Positions 16,396-22,895 of a stretch of 22,948 nt of DNA are shown here, one piece after another. The translations under genes and the position numbers were made by a program. The notes beneath the pieces are model-generated. The model searched no databases. It saw only the letters and a list, made by a program, of their open reading frames with translations, and was not told where the DNA came from. Every line of letters starts with the position of its first letter. Position 1 is the first letter of the stretch. The stretch is taken from the NCBI GenBank assembly GCA_964415365.1, contig CAYPYW010000034.1:1-22948 (forward strand), read 5' to 3'. Source of the DNA: Hydromicrobium sp964415365 (GTDB lineage: Bacteria; Actinomycetota; Humimicrobiia; Humimicrobiales; Humimicrobiaceae).

Positions 16396-16748
16396 TATCT
16401 GGCACCCCCTTCTCGCTGATCCCAGTCTTTTGAGGTTACTACGGATGAACTGTCTTTTTTTTCCTTGGTATCAAGGTCCCTTATTTTCTTTAGCATCTCG
16501 TTTTCCAGGGTAAGCCTTCCTACGAGCCTTTCAAGGTCCCTTATCCTTAGCTTAAGCTTTGCCATGTCCTGGCTGGTCACATTTTCAAAGAACTTTCCAG
16601 CTTTGTAATCCTTCTGCCACCGGCTTATCATTACCGGTGATATCCTGTGCTCTCTTGCGAGTTCTGCCTGGGTGGTTGACCCTGACAGTATTGACTCTAC
16701 TATCTGCTTCTTGAAGTCATTTTCAAAGCTTCTTCTTACTCTTACCAT
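16395..16748 (-). CDS. IS3 transposase OrfA (DNA-binding helix-turn-helix)
   Basis: A 117-residue protein from ATG 16748, chosen because AGGAGG lies 9 bases upstream; the frame itself extends 13 codons further up. It begins MVRVRRSFENDFKKQIVESI, then a helix-turn-helix with TTQAELAREHRISPVMISRWQ, and a leucine-rich coiled coil (LKLRIRDLERLVGRLTLENEML) used for multimerisation. It binds the IS ends and, alone, usually acts as an inhibitor of transposition. Confidence 0.9.
   Translation of the reverse strand: MVRVRRSFENDFKKQIVESILSGSTTQAELAREHRISPVMISRWQKDYKAGKFFENVTSQDMAKLKLRIRDLERLVGRLTLENEMLKKIRDLDTKEKKDSSSVVTSKDWDQREGGAR
16455..16462 (-). other. programmed -1 frameshift site of the IS3 transposase
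   Basis: On the minus strand eight A residues are followed by G, read in the orfA frame as gaA AAA AAA Gac, a classic A_AAA_AAA slippery heptamer. Moving back one base gives an uninterrupted frame into orfB and a fusion of roughly 370 residues. Confidence 0.8.
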
Positions 16749-16852
16749 CTGATGAGACCTCCTATCTCTTGTCTTTTCTAGTCCCATCAGCTATTCTATC
16801 TTTAAGTTAATATACTGTCTAACAGGAGGGGTTCACCCCAAAATGAGACAAC

Positions 16853-17137
16853 TAACAATATCAAATATCTTTTTCATACGTATCTCCTCGTATAATAAGT
16901 TATTAATTAACTAGTTAATTTGATCTTAGCTTTTTTTACATACGAAATACCTCCTTTTAAATTTGATTTTCTTTTTTCCTTTGATCACCTCCTTTATCAT
17001 TCTTCGTATTTATAAATGTTCTAAAATTTAAAAACACATATAATTAAAACATTCCGGCAACACCTATTATCAAAAAATTAAAAACCAGAAAAATATAAAG
17101 ACATAAAATTAATATAAAGTTAGAATCATTATATTTC
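16853..17137 (-). other. spacer with several strong ribosome-binding sites and a split mini-ORF
   Basis: This stretch between the IS3 end and the permease stop holds no sizeable gene. On the minus strand it carries three Shine-Dalgarno sites in a row: TAAAGGAGGTGATC (16996-16983), AAAAGGAGG shortly after, followed by ATG-TAA, and GAGGAG 6 bases before ATG 16877. The last opens MKKIFDIV and runs into the IS. Joining the two sides of the insertion and removing one TAA copy gives an uninterrupted 24-codon frame that ends at 15524. Confidence 0.5.
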
Positions 17138-18121
17138 TTAAATAAAGGTTTTTCTCTTTTTAGTTATAGAATCTGTTACAACCGCTACAATTAAAATAAC
17201 GCCTACTACTATTCCTTGCCAATAAACAGATACCCCTAAAAGTACCATTGCATTATAGATCAAAAACATTAAGACCAAACCAAAAAATGCACCAATAATT
17301 GAACCCTCTCCGCCTGATAATGTACAACCGCCAATAACTGCGGCAGTTATAACTCTGAGTGCTAATTTATCATTTAAAACCGGAGACGCTGCCAAAACTC
17401 GAGAAGACATTATAATCCCAGTTAATGAGGCTAAAAAACTACTCAGTATAAGCGTGACCATTTTTACTCTATTTATATTAATACCTTGAAGCATTGCTGA
17501 ATTCTCATCTGCGCCAACAAAATAAACTTGTTTAAAAACTCGGACATTTTTAATAGAAAAATTTGCCATTAAAACCATTATAAGTGCCAACCACATTGAA
17601 AAATAAATACCTAATATTTTAGCTTGTCCTAAAAAAGCAAAAGACTGCGGAAATCCGGTCTGCGTCTTCCCCATACTTATAAGAAAAGTTAGTCCATTGC
17701 CTATTGTCATTGTTGCAAGGGTAGCAATTAAGGTATTTATTTTTAAATTAGTTACCATTAAACCATTTAGAACCCCAATTAATACACCAGATGTTATCCC
17801 CATAATAATTGAAAAAAATACGCTATGATTATTTGCCATCAGAATTCCTGCTACCATACCTGATAATGCTGATACAGCGCCTACAGACAAATCAAAAGAG
17901 CCGCTTATTAATAGTATGCTCATTCCAATTACCACTGGTGTTTCCATTGCTACTGAGATCCCAATAGATTTCAAATTTTCAAAAGTATAAAAAAGCGGAG
18001 TCGAAAAATACATGCTTATCATAAACACTATAATCACAATAATTATTGGGGCTTCTCTAAATTGGAATATTTTCTTCAATACTGAAAGTTTAGTTTTATC
18101 ATATATAATATCTTCAGTCAT
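17138..18121 (-). CDS. sugar-type ABC transporter permease (RbsC-like)
   Basis: A 327-residue, strongly hydrophobic inner-membrane protein with about eight to ten membrane segments. The family motifs GSFDLSVGAVSALSG (about 68-82) and GGCTLSGGEGSIIGAFFG (about 264-281), typical of the ribose/xylose/autoinducer-2 permease family (BPD_transp_2), are present. It forms the channel for the lipoprotein receptor and the single-domain ATPase downstream. The IS3 insertion now separates it from those genes by about 1.7 kb. It has its own operator-controlled promoter with a leader of about 250 bases; AGGA lies 4-5 bases before ATG 18121. Confidence 0.92.
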   Translation of the reverse strand: MTEDIIYDKTKLSVLKKIFQFREAPIIIVIIVFMISMYFSTPLFYTFENLKSIGISVAMETPVVIGMSILLISGSFDLSVGAVSALSGMVAGILMANNHSVFFSIIMGITSGVLIGVLNGLMVTNLKINTLIATLATMTIGNGLTFLISMGKTQTGFPQSFAFLGQAKILGIYFSMWLALIMVLMANFSIKNVRVFKQVYFVGADENSAMLQGININRVKMVTLILSSFLASLTGIIMSSRVLAASPVLNDKLALRVITAAVIGGCTLSGGEGSIIGAFFGLVLMFLIYNAMVLLGVSVYWQGIVVGVILIVAVVTDSITKKRKTFI

Positions 18122-18353
18122 ATTATTCCTATCTTATCTACTGTTAAAAATTATATTTGTATATATAAAAAACTATATTTATAAATTCTCTAAATGATGA
18201 AAAGACAATTTAGTGCCAAATTATACCTGACCATTTTTTATTTTTTCTACTAGTAATTGATAAAAATAATCTTTTAAAAATTTAGGTTTGATATATTTCG
18301 GTATACTCTTCAAAGCTTACTTACAGCAATAAAACTTAGTGCTTTATTAGTTT

Positions 18354-18373
18354 AACATTTTCCTAAAACGTTA
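18354..18373 (-). promoter_or_regulatory. putative LacI-type operator upstream of the ABC permease
   Basis: AACATTTTCCTAAAACGTTA, an imperfect palindrome (7 of 9 pairs around the central C) with a CpG core in AAAACGTTA. Its exact reverse complement is at 22140-22159. It lies directly after the -10 hexamer and so covers the expected start of transcription. Confidence 0.75.
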
Positions 18374-18379
18374 CCTCTA

Positions 18380-18408
18380 TTTATATATTTTTTTTATTTA
18401 TAAGTCAA
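18380..18408 (-). promoter_or_regulatory. promoter of the ABC transporter operon (TTGACT-17-TATAAA)
   Basis: On the minus strand TTGACT at 18408-18403, exactly 17 bases, TATAAA at 18385-18380. The 416-bp gap between Gfo/Idh and permease genes holds this promoter, its operator and a leader of about 250 bases that is A/T-rich; I see no further gene there. Confidence 0.75.
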
Positions 18409-18537
18409 TAAGAAAATAAAAAGTTTTTGTAATTTTGGATTAATTCCTTTTAATCAATACAATGCCAACAAAAACAAAAAATATCTTATGGTTCTTAGCA
18501 CCTTTTGCCTATCCATCTAAAAATTCAATATTTGCTA

Positions 18538-19644
18538 TTAATATATTCCGTCAGTTTCTTGTGCACTAAGTGGAAATTTTACTGGCTTTTTGTCACGATT
18601 TGAGCGATATATAGCAGTAAATATCTCTACTGTATTTCTTCCATCTTGAGCATCAATCAATGGTCTTCTCTTATTTATAATAGAACTAATAAAGTCAGAT
18701 AACTGGCATTGATGATAATATTGCATAAAATCAACATTATTAAAAAATTCTCTATCTTCTTTTTTCCAAATTTCAAGCATTCTTTCTTCGTCTTGAACAG
18801 TCCAAAGGTCATTAACTGGCGGTTCAGTAATTCCTGACATTCCAGCAATAAACATAGCGCCACCATCTGTCTGAACACCTACGGCTGACCCATTTGAACC
18901 AAAAACATGCACTTTACCGTAAAGGGCTGGATTTTGTGAGTTAGATACAACGATACTCCCAAGTGCACCACTTTTAAACCTAATTACAGCAATTGCTGTA
19001 TCTTCAACTTCGATATATGGGTGATTTAAATTCGCCCAAGCTCCATATATTAAATCAACAGGCCCTAAAAACCATCGAAGCAGGTCTATCTGATGTGGTG
19101 CCTGGTTTACAAGAACACCTCCACCTTCATTTTTCCATGTACCACGCCATGGATCACACTTATAATAATTTTCATCTCGCCAACCTAGCATGGTTACAAT
19201 ACCTAAAATAGGTGTACCTATTTTACCATCATCTATTGCTTTTCTTATTCTCATACAGGGTTTGTAAAATCTTCTTTGACTAACCGTGCCAACTAAAAGA
19301 TTTTGAATTTTTGCTTCAGAAATTATTGCATCACAATCTTTAAGTGTAGATGCTAACGGTTTTTCTATGATCACATTTGCTCCGGCTTTAAGTGCAGAAA
19401 CTGCTGCAATTCTGTGAAGGGGATGTGGGGTACAAATACTGACAACGTCAATAAATGATTCTTTAATCATTTTTTCAATTGAATTGTATGCTTTTATACC
19501 ATATTTAACTGAGTAATTCTCAGCTCTCTTTATATCACTGTCATATACTGCTAAAAAATCTATGTTGTCTAAATTTATATATGATTGTGCGTGTAAATGT
19601 CCTACTTTACCGCATCCAATTATGGCAGCCTTTAATTTTTTCAT
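18538..19644 (-). CDS. Gfo/Idh/MocA-family NAD(P)-dependent oxidoreductase
   Basis: A 368-residue sugar or cyclitol dehydrogenase-type protein. The Rossmann motif GCGKVG is at 10-15, EKP at 94-96 with the conserved lysine that sits near the substrate, and GGGVLVNQAPHQIDLLRWF (174-192) carries the family's catalytic His184. VEDTAIAVIRFKSGALG follows in the C-terminal sheet domain. Known members oxidise myo-inositol, glucose derivatives or related compounds, usually passing hydride to NAD(P)+; the substrate here is unknown. It follows the MttB-family gene by 54 bp and probably ends the HD-mttB transcript. The ribosome site before ATG 19644 is very weak, so translation may depend on the upstream gene. 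Confidence 0.9.
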   Translation of the reverse strand: MKKLKAAIIGCGKVGHLHAQSYINLDNIDFLAVYDSDIKRAENYSVKYGIKAYNSIEKMIKESFIDVVSICTPHPLHRIAAVSALKAGANVIIEKPLASTLKDCDAIISEAKIQNLLVGTVSQRRFYKPCMRIRKAIDDGKIGTPILGIVTMLGWRDENYYKCDPWRGTWKNEGGGVLVNQAPHQIDLLRWFLGPVDLIYGAWANLNHPYIEVEDTAIAVIRFKSGALGSIVVSNSQNPALYGKVHVFGSNGSAVGVQTDGGAMFIAGMSGITEPPVNDLWTVQDEERMLEIWKKEDREFFNNVDFMQYYHQCQLSDFISSIINKRRPLIDAQDGRNTVEIFTAIYRSNRDKKPVKFPLSAQETDGIY

Positions 19645-19698
19645 ATGTAGTTTCTATTATTACGCCAGTTTTATTATTTATTATTTTAAATATATTTA

Positions 19699-21153
19699 TT
19701 AAAGATTTTTTTCTGCATTATTTACAATAATGTCTATTTCTTTTTCCTTATCTGGATCTATTTTATAAAAATCAGTTCTTGAGAGAATGTTCTTTAATTT
19801 TTCATTTGCTTTTATTATAATATCGTGTTTAATGTCCTGCTTATAACCCTGGTATAATTTATGATCAAAAATTTCAGACATATAAAGATTTTGCCTGAAA
19901 TTATATAAAGTATGCTCATCCTGTAAGAAAGAGCCGCCAATTCCTATTTTTTGTATGAGCTGTATTATGTTATCTTCGTCATATATTTTAACACCCTTTA
20001 AAAAATTATGGATGTTTTTAACTATTTCCAAGTCTATAAGAGCTTGAACAGGACTAAAACACTTACCCCAATTTATTAGTCCCAGAGGATACGTATATCT
20101 ACCTGTCAAAGCTAATATAAAAAATTTAAATTGTTTTTCTATACCATTTTGGGTCCCTGGGTACTTAGCATCTAAATACCCCCCCATTCCAAAATTCAAA
20201 CCATATAATCTTTCATGGACTTCAGCTATTATTAAATCTTGAAGAGTGGCTTCGGGTGAAGCATAGTTCGTTGAACCTGTCGCCATATCCATTGCACCTG
20301 AAATTATGCCCCCAATAATTTTTGCGTCGGGATAAATAGACTTGATAGCAGCTGCAGTTCCTAAAATTTCTGCATTTCCAATAACAGGATTGGAATATAA
20401 ACTTACAGGTGTAGATACTCCGGTAGTAGGCATAGGTATTATATTGCATGGAAGACCATGTTTTGCTAAAGCCAGAAGAACACTTGCAGCATCATCTGCC
20501 AATATCAATGGTGAAATCGGCTCTTTAGCTGTTAAGAAAAAGGGATCTTTAATAAACTCTTCTTTACTTCCTCTTATAACTATACCGATTTCAATAAGGT
20601 ATTCCAATTCTTTAGTATTCCATACTTCTGCAGGTCCTATTTTTTTCGTATACTTAGCTAGGATAGATGCTGTTTTAATTCTTTGCATTTTAGATTTAAC
20701 TTCATTTCCTTTATTATCTACCAAACATACTATAGGACTTCCAACAGTTTTTATATCTTCTAAAAAATCACCTAATTTTATTGAGTTTATCAGATCTTCT
20801 TCTGTGGGATTTCTATATTCTTTTCCATCCCAATCGAAAAATTGAACACAAGTACCTCCTATCTTTGCCTGTATTTCAAATTTATCAGATTTTTCACAGC
20901 CTACCCCGTCTAAATATTTAGGCACATTTCCAATTTTTACATCATTCTTTAAAATTTCAATTGTCTCATTTATAATTTTTTTATTGAATTTCACTATTCT
21001 TGTATCTCTATCAACTTTAGCTCCTTTTTTAGCCAGAGCCATAAGCATATCATCATTGACAATCCTCATCCCAGTATTTTCTAGCACCTTAATTGATAAG
21101 TCATGAATTTTCAATAATTCACTATCTTCCAGCACTTGTAGTTTTATTTTCAT
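19699..21153 (-). CDS. MttB-superfamily (COG5598) methyltransferase without pyrrolysine
   Basis: A 484-residue protein of the trimethylamine methyltransferase superfamily, whose members move a methyl group from a quaternary amine or related compound to a corrinoid protein. Family blocks include ALAKKGAKVDRDTRIVKF near the N-terminus, KIGGTCVQFFDWDG, NSIKLGDFLEDI and AKYTKKIG; LTAKEPISPL, MPTTGVSTPVS, GNAEILGTAAAI, SGAMDMATGSTNYASPE and LYGLNFGMGGYLDAKYPG follow. The frame runs with no in-frame TAG, so it is not pyrrolysine-dependent and belongs with the non-Pyl branch (MtgB-, MtpB-, MtcB-type). No corrinoid carrier, RamA or second methyltransferase is in the window. It lies between an HD-domain gene and a Gfo/Idh gene, in an island with a sugar-type transporter. 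AAGGAG lies 6 bases before ATG 21153. Confidence 0.88.
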   Translation of the reverse strand: MKIKLQVLEDSELLKIHDLSIKVLENTGMRIVNDDMLMALAKKGAKVDRDTRIVKFNKKIINETIEILKNDVKIGNVPKYLDGVGCEKSDKFEIQAKIGGTCVQFFDWDGKEYRNPTEEDLINSIKLGDFLEDIKTVGSPIVCLVDNKGNEVKSKMQRIKTASILAKYTKKIGPAEVWNTKELEYLIEIGIVIRGSKEEFIKDPFFLTAKEPISPLILADDAASVLLALAKHGLPCNIIPMPTTGVSTPVSLYSNPVIGNAEILGTAAAIKSIYPDAKIIGGIISGAMDMATGSTNYASPEATLQDLIIAEVHERLYGLNFGMGGYLDAKYPGTQNGIEKQFKFFILALTGRYTYPLGLINWGKCFSPVQALIDLEIVKNIHNFLKGVKIYDEDNIIQLIQKIGIGGSFLQDEHTLYNFRQNLYMSEIFDHKLYQGYKQDIKHDIIIKANEKLKNILSRTDFYKIDPDKEKEIDIIVNNAEKNL

Positions 21154-21378
21154 TTATTCTCCTTATATAATAAAATAACTTAATTTAATTAATAAAATAT
21201 AAATGATATTAAGTATATAATTTTACTAAACAAGCCAAATTAAAAATAAAGATTTATATTTCATTTAGGTGGTATAAAATAAATGCTAACAAAAATGATA
21301 CACTTTATTTAAGGTATTTAATTTTTTTAGACAGATTTAAATATTCCAAAAATAATAAATTTATTAAATATATCTTAT

Positions 21379-22083
21379 TTATAAGTTCTCTTCATACGGA
21401 AAAGGTACTTTAAGACCAAACTTTTTCTGTGCATTTTTCATTTCTGTTGACAACTCTTGATATTCATCATCTTCAAAGAATTCAGGTTTTACATACTGCA
21501 ACATAGTCTTTTGATGATCAAATTGTCTTTTAATGAATTGATGATCATTTTTAAATTCCCCAAGATTATATTTTGCAAATACATCCTTCCAATAAGGTAT
21601 ACTTGCTTTTTGGAGACAGCGCAAATCCTCCCAATAATCTTTTTCCCGACCACATTCAGTGTGCACAAATACCGAGTTATCGGCAAAAGAAACTACCCTT
21701 TCTTCCCAAGATTCAGGACGAAAACTATCTCTAGACATTTCCATATCAAACATTTTTCCTTCTTCTTTAGTCCAAATTACATATTCATGAGCTTCAATTG
21801 ATTTAACTACTTTATCACAATAGCCAAAATTTCTTGCCATTTCTGCTCCTATAGAAGAATGATTTGGAGATACATCATCTTTAGTCCTAGCTATTCCAAT
21901 ATCATGTAACAATGAACCTGCTTCAACTGATTGCAAGCATATAGGATATCCTTCTTTGAATACTTGTTTTCCAATTTTTAGAGCAAGGTTTGCAACAGTT
22001 TTTGAATGTATTATTTTATATTCATGCAGCCCAACCTTTTTCAGTAAATCATAGATATATTCCTTTTTATAAATATCTTCCAT
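21379..22083 (-). CDS. HD-domain metal-dependent phosphohydrolase-like protein
   Basis: A 234-residue cytosolic protein with an HD fold. His26 in the helix IIHSKTVANLAL, the doublet His60-Asp61 in GSLLHDIGIART, His75 in NHSSIGAEMA, His99 in EAHEY and Asp135 in SFADNSV make a full set of likely metal ligands. HD enzymes cleave phosphate esters or, in some branches, act as mixed-valence di-iron oxygenases. The closest look is to small uridylyl-removing or unannotated HDIG proteins. The C-terminal 80 residues, rich in aromatic and charged residues, are not recognised. It is the first gene after the strongest promoter of the window, upstream of the MttB-family gene (225-bp A/T spacer between). 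AGGAGA lies 6 bases before ATG 22083. Confidence 0.8.
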   Translation of the reverse strand: MEDIYKKEYIYDLLKKVGLHEYKIIHSKTVANLALKIGKQVFKEGYPICLQSVEAGSLLHDIGIARTKDDVSPNHSSIGAEMARNFGYCDKVVKSIEAHEYVIWTKEEGKMFDMEMSRDSFRPESWEERVVSFADNSVFVHTECGREKDYWEDLRCLQKASIPYWKDVFAKYNLGEFKNDHQFIKRQFDHQKTMLQYVKPEFFEDDEYQELSTEMKNAQKKFGLKVPFPYEENL

Positions 22084-22139
22084 GTTTGATCTCCTTTCCT
22101 TTCTAATAATATCTGTTCATAATTATTTCATTTGTTGTT

Positions 22140-22159
22140 TAACGTTTTAGGAAAATGTT
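22140..22159 (-). promoter_or_regulatory. putative LacI-type operator upstream of the HD-domain gene
   Basis: TAACGTTTTAGGAAAATGTT on the plus strand, the exact reverse complement of the site at 18354-18373. It begins 7 bases after the -10 hexamer, over the predicted transcription start. Confidence 0.75.
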
Positions 22160-22166
22160 TTACTAA

Positions 22167-22195
22167 TTTATATAATTTTCTAAACAAAATGTCAA
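22167..22195 (-). promoter_or_regulatory. promoter of the HD-mttB-Gfo/Idh genes (TTGACA-17-TATAAA)
   Basis: On the minus strand a consensus -35 TTGACA (22195-22190), 17 bases, and TATAAA (22172-22167), about 85 bp before the HD-protein start. It is one of three promoters with the same design in the window. Confidence 0.8.
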
Positions 22196-22335
22196 GTAAA
22201 AAATCAACATTGTCTGCGATTCAGACATAAGAACATCTAAATCCCTTAATTACAGAAAAAATCCTGGAAGAATTGAATAAAAATGGTTAGTTTACTGATA
22301 TTTAAAATGAGAAATAACCGCACTAAGTAAAATAC

Positions 22336-22410
22336 TGACCTTAGGGGACACCTATCTCCTGGTGAAAAGAATATATTGTTTTTTAGGTCTGAGAACCAGG
22401 CTAAGGGTCA
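22336..22410. repeat. 75-base imperfect inverted repeat beside the IS21-like element
   Basis: TGACCTTAG at 22336 pairs with CTAAGGGTCA ending at 22410 (one bulge), and CCTGGT pairs with ACCAGG further in, around an A/T-rich loop. It could be the fold of a small mobile-element remnant or an RNA. It sits in the 365-bp stretch 22084-22448 between the HD gene and the IS21-like end, where I find no gene beyond the HD promoter and operator. Confidence 0.4.
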
Positions 22411-22448
22411 TCAGGAATACGGCGTTTTTCCTTTATGAACTCCCTTAT

Positions 22449-22895
22449 TGTAAACCGTCACCACCTATAAACCACCATTCCGTCAGTAGCTATGAACCAC
22501 TTATGTGGTTTTTGCCTCACAAGCTATGAACCACAGGTGAGTTAAAAAGACATATAATTTACCCAAAAACTAAAAGGGGTAGATTATACGAGAAAGGTTT
22601 CCATGATAGAGATAAAAGAAATACTTACAAGAATTGCAAAAGGTCAGACCAAAAGAAAGATAAGAAGGGATCTCTCAGTTCACGGCCTTACCATAAACAG
22701 GTACATAGAGGAGGCAAAGTGTCTTGGCATAGACCCACAGAATTGTGACTCCTCACACATTACAGATAACCTGTGCTCAGCTATTTCCAGAAATACTACT
22801 ACAGCAAAACAGACAACTTGTCCCAGAGATATAATACTCCTTCCTGTAAAAGACAGGATTGAAGCTTATCTAAAAGATGGCATTACCAAGGCCAA
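22449..22895 (+). mobile_element. left part of an IS21-like element
   Basis: Starts near TGTAAACCGTCACCACC at 22449 and carries three copies of a (G/C)CTAT(G/A)AACCAC motif (22464, 22489, 22523) before an istA-type gene. Multiple short repeats inside each end are a hallmark of IS21 elements, where the transposase binds. The element is cut after about 450 bases by what looks like the end of another element, and its right end is not in the window. Confidence 0.6.
22464..22534 (+). repeat. three repeated transposase-binding-like motifs
   Basis: CCTATAAACCAC at 22464-22475, then AGCTATGAACCAC at 22488-22500 and again at 22522-22534 (identical 13-mers, 34 bases apart). Confidence 0.75.

Larger units (their letters stand above)
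15574..16852 (-). mobile_element. IS3-family insertion sequence, about 1.28 kb
   Basis: Contains overlapping orfA and orfB of an IS3/IS150-type transposase. Its ends are imperfect inverted repeats, GTTATCTCATT at 15574 and the complement of GTTGTCTCATT ending at 16852. TAA on both sides (15571-15573 and 16853-16855) fits a 3-bp target duplication. The repeats do not start with the usual TG, so the boundary could be off by one or two bases. The G+C content is higher than that of the spacers around it (27 of 60 bases at 16201-16260), which suggests recent arrival. It lies in the transporter operon between permease and binding protein, in the same orientation. Confidence 0.75.

Noticed and set aside
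16853..16855. TAA flanks as proof of the exact IS3 boundaries
   Set aside because: A 3-base match in A/T-rich DNA is weak by itself and the ends do not begin with TG, so the boundaries are given as approximate.
5807..18343. Shared AATAAAACTTAGT at about 5808 and 18331 as a second regulatory motif
   Set aside because: Thirteen mostly A/T bases are expected to recur by chance in a window this size and composition.
20342..20845. The 167-codon plus-strand frame inside the MttB-family gene
   Set aside because: It is antisense to a well-supported gene, has no ribosome site and resembles no family.
19699..21153. Pyrrolysine in the MttB-family protein
   Set aside because: The frame has no internal TAG and reaches the usual family length, so it belongs to the non-pyrrolysine branch.
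22203..22280. A plus-strand reading frame ending in RTSKSLNYRKNPGRIE, as a possible gene end
   Set aside because: Only about 25 codons after a stop, no start or ribosome site, no family recognised.
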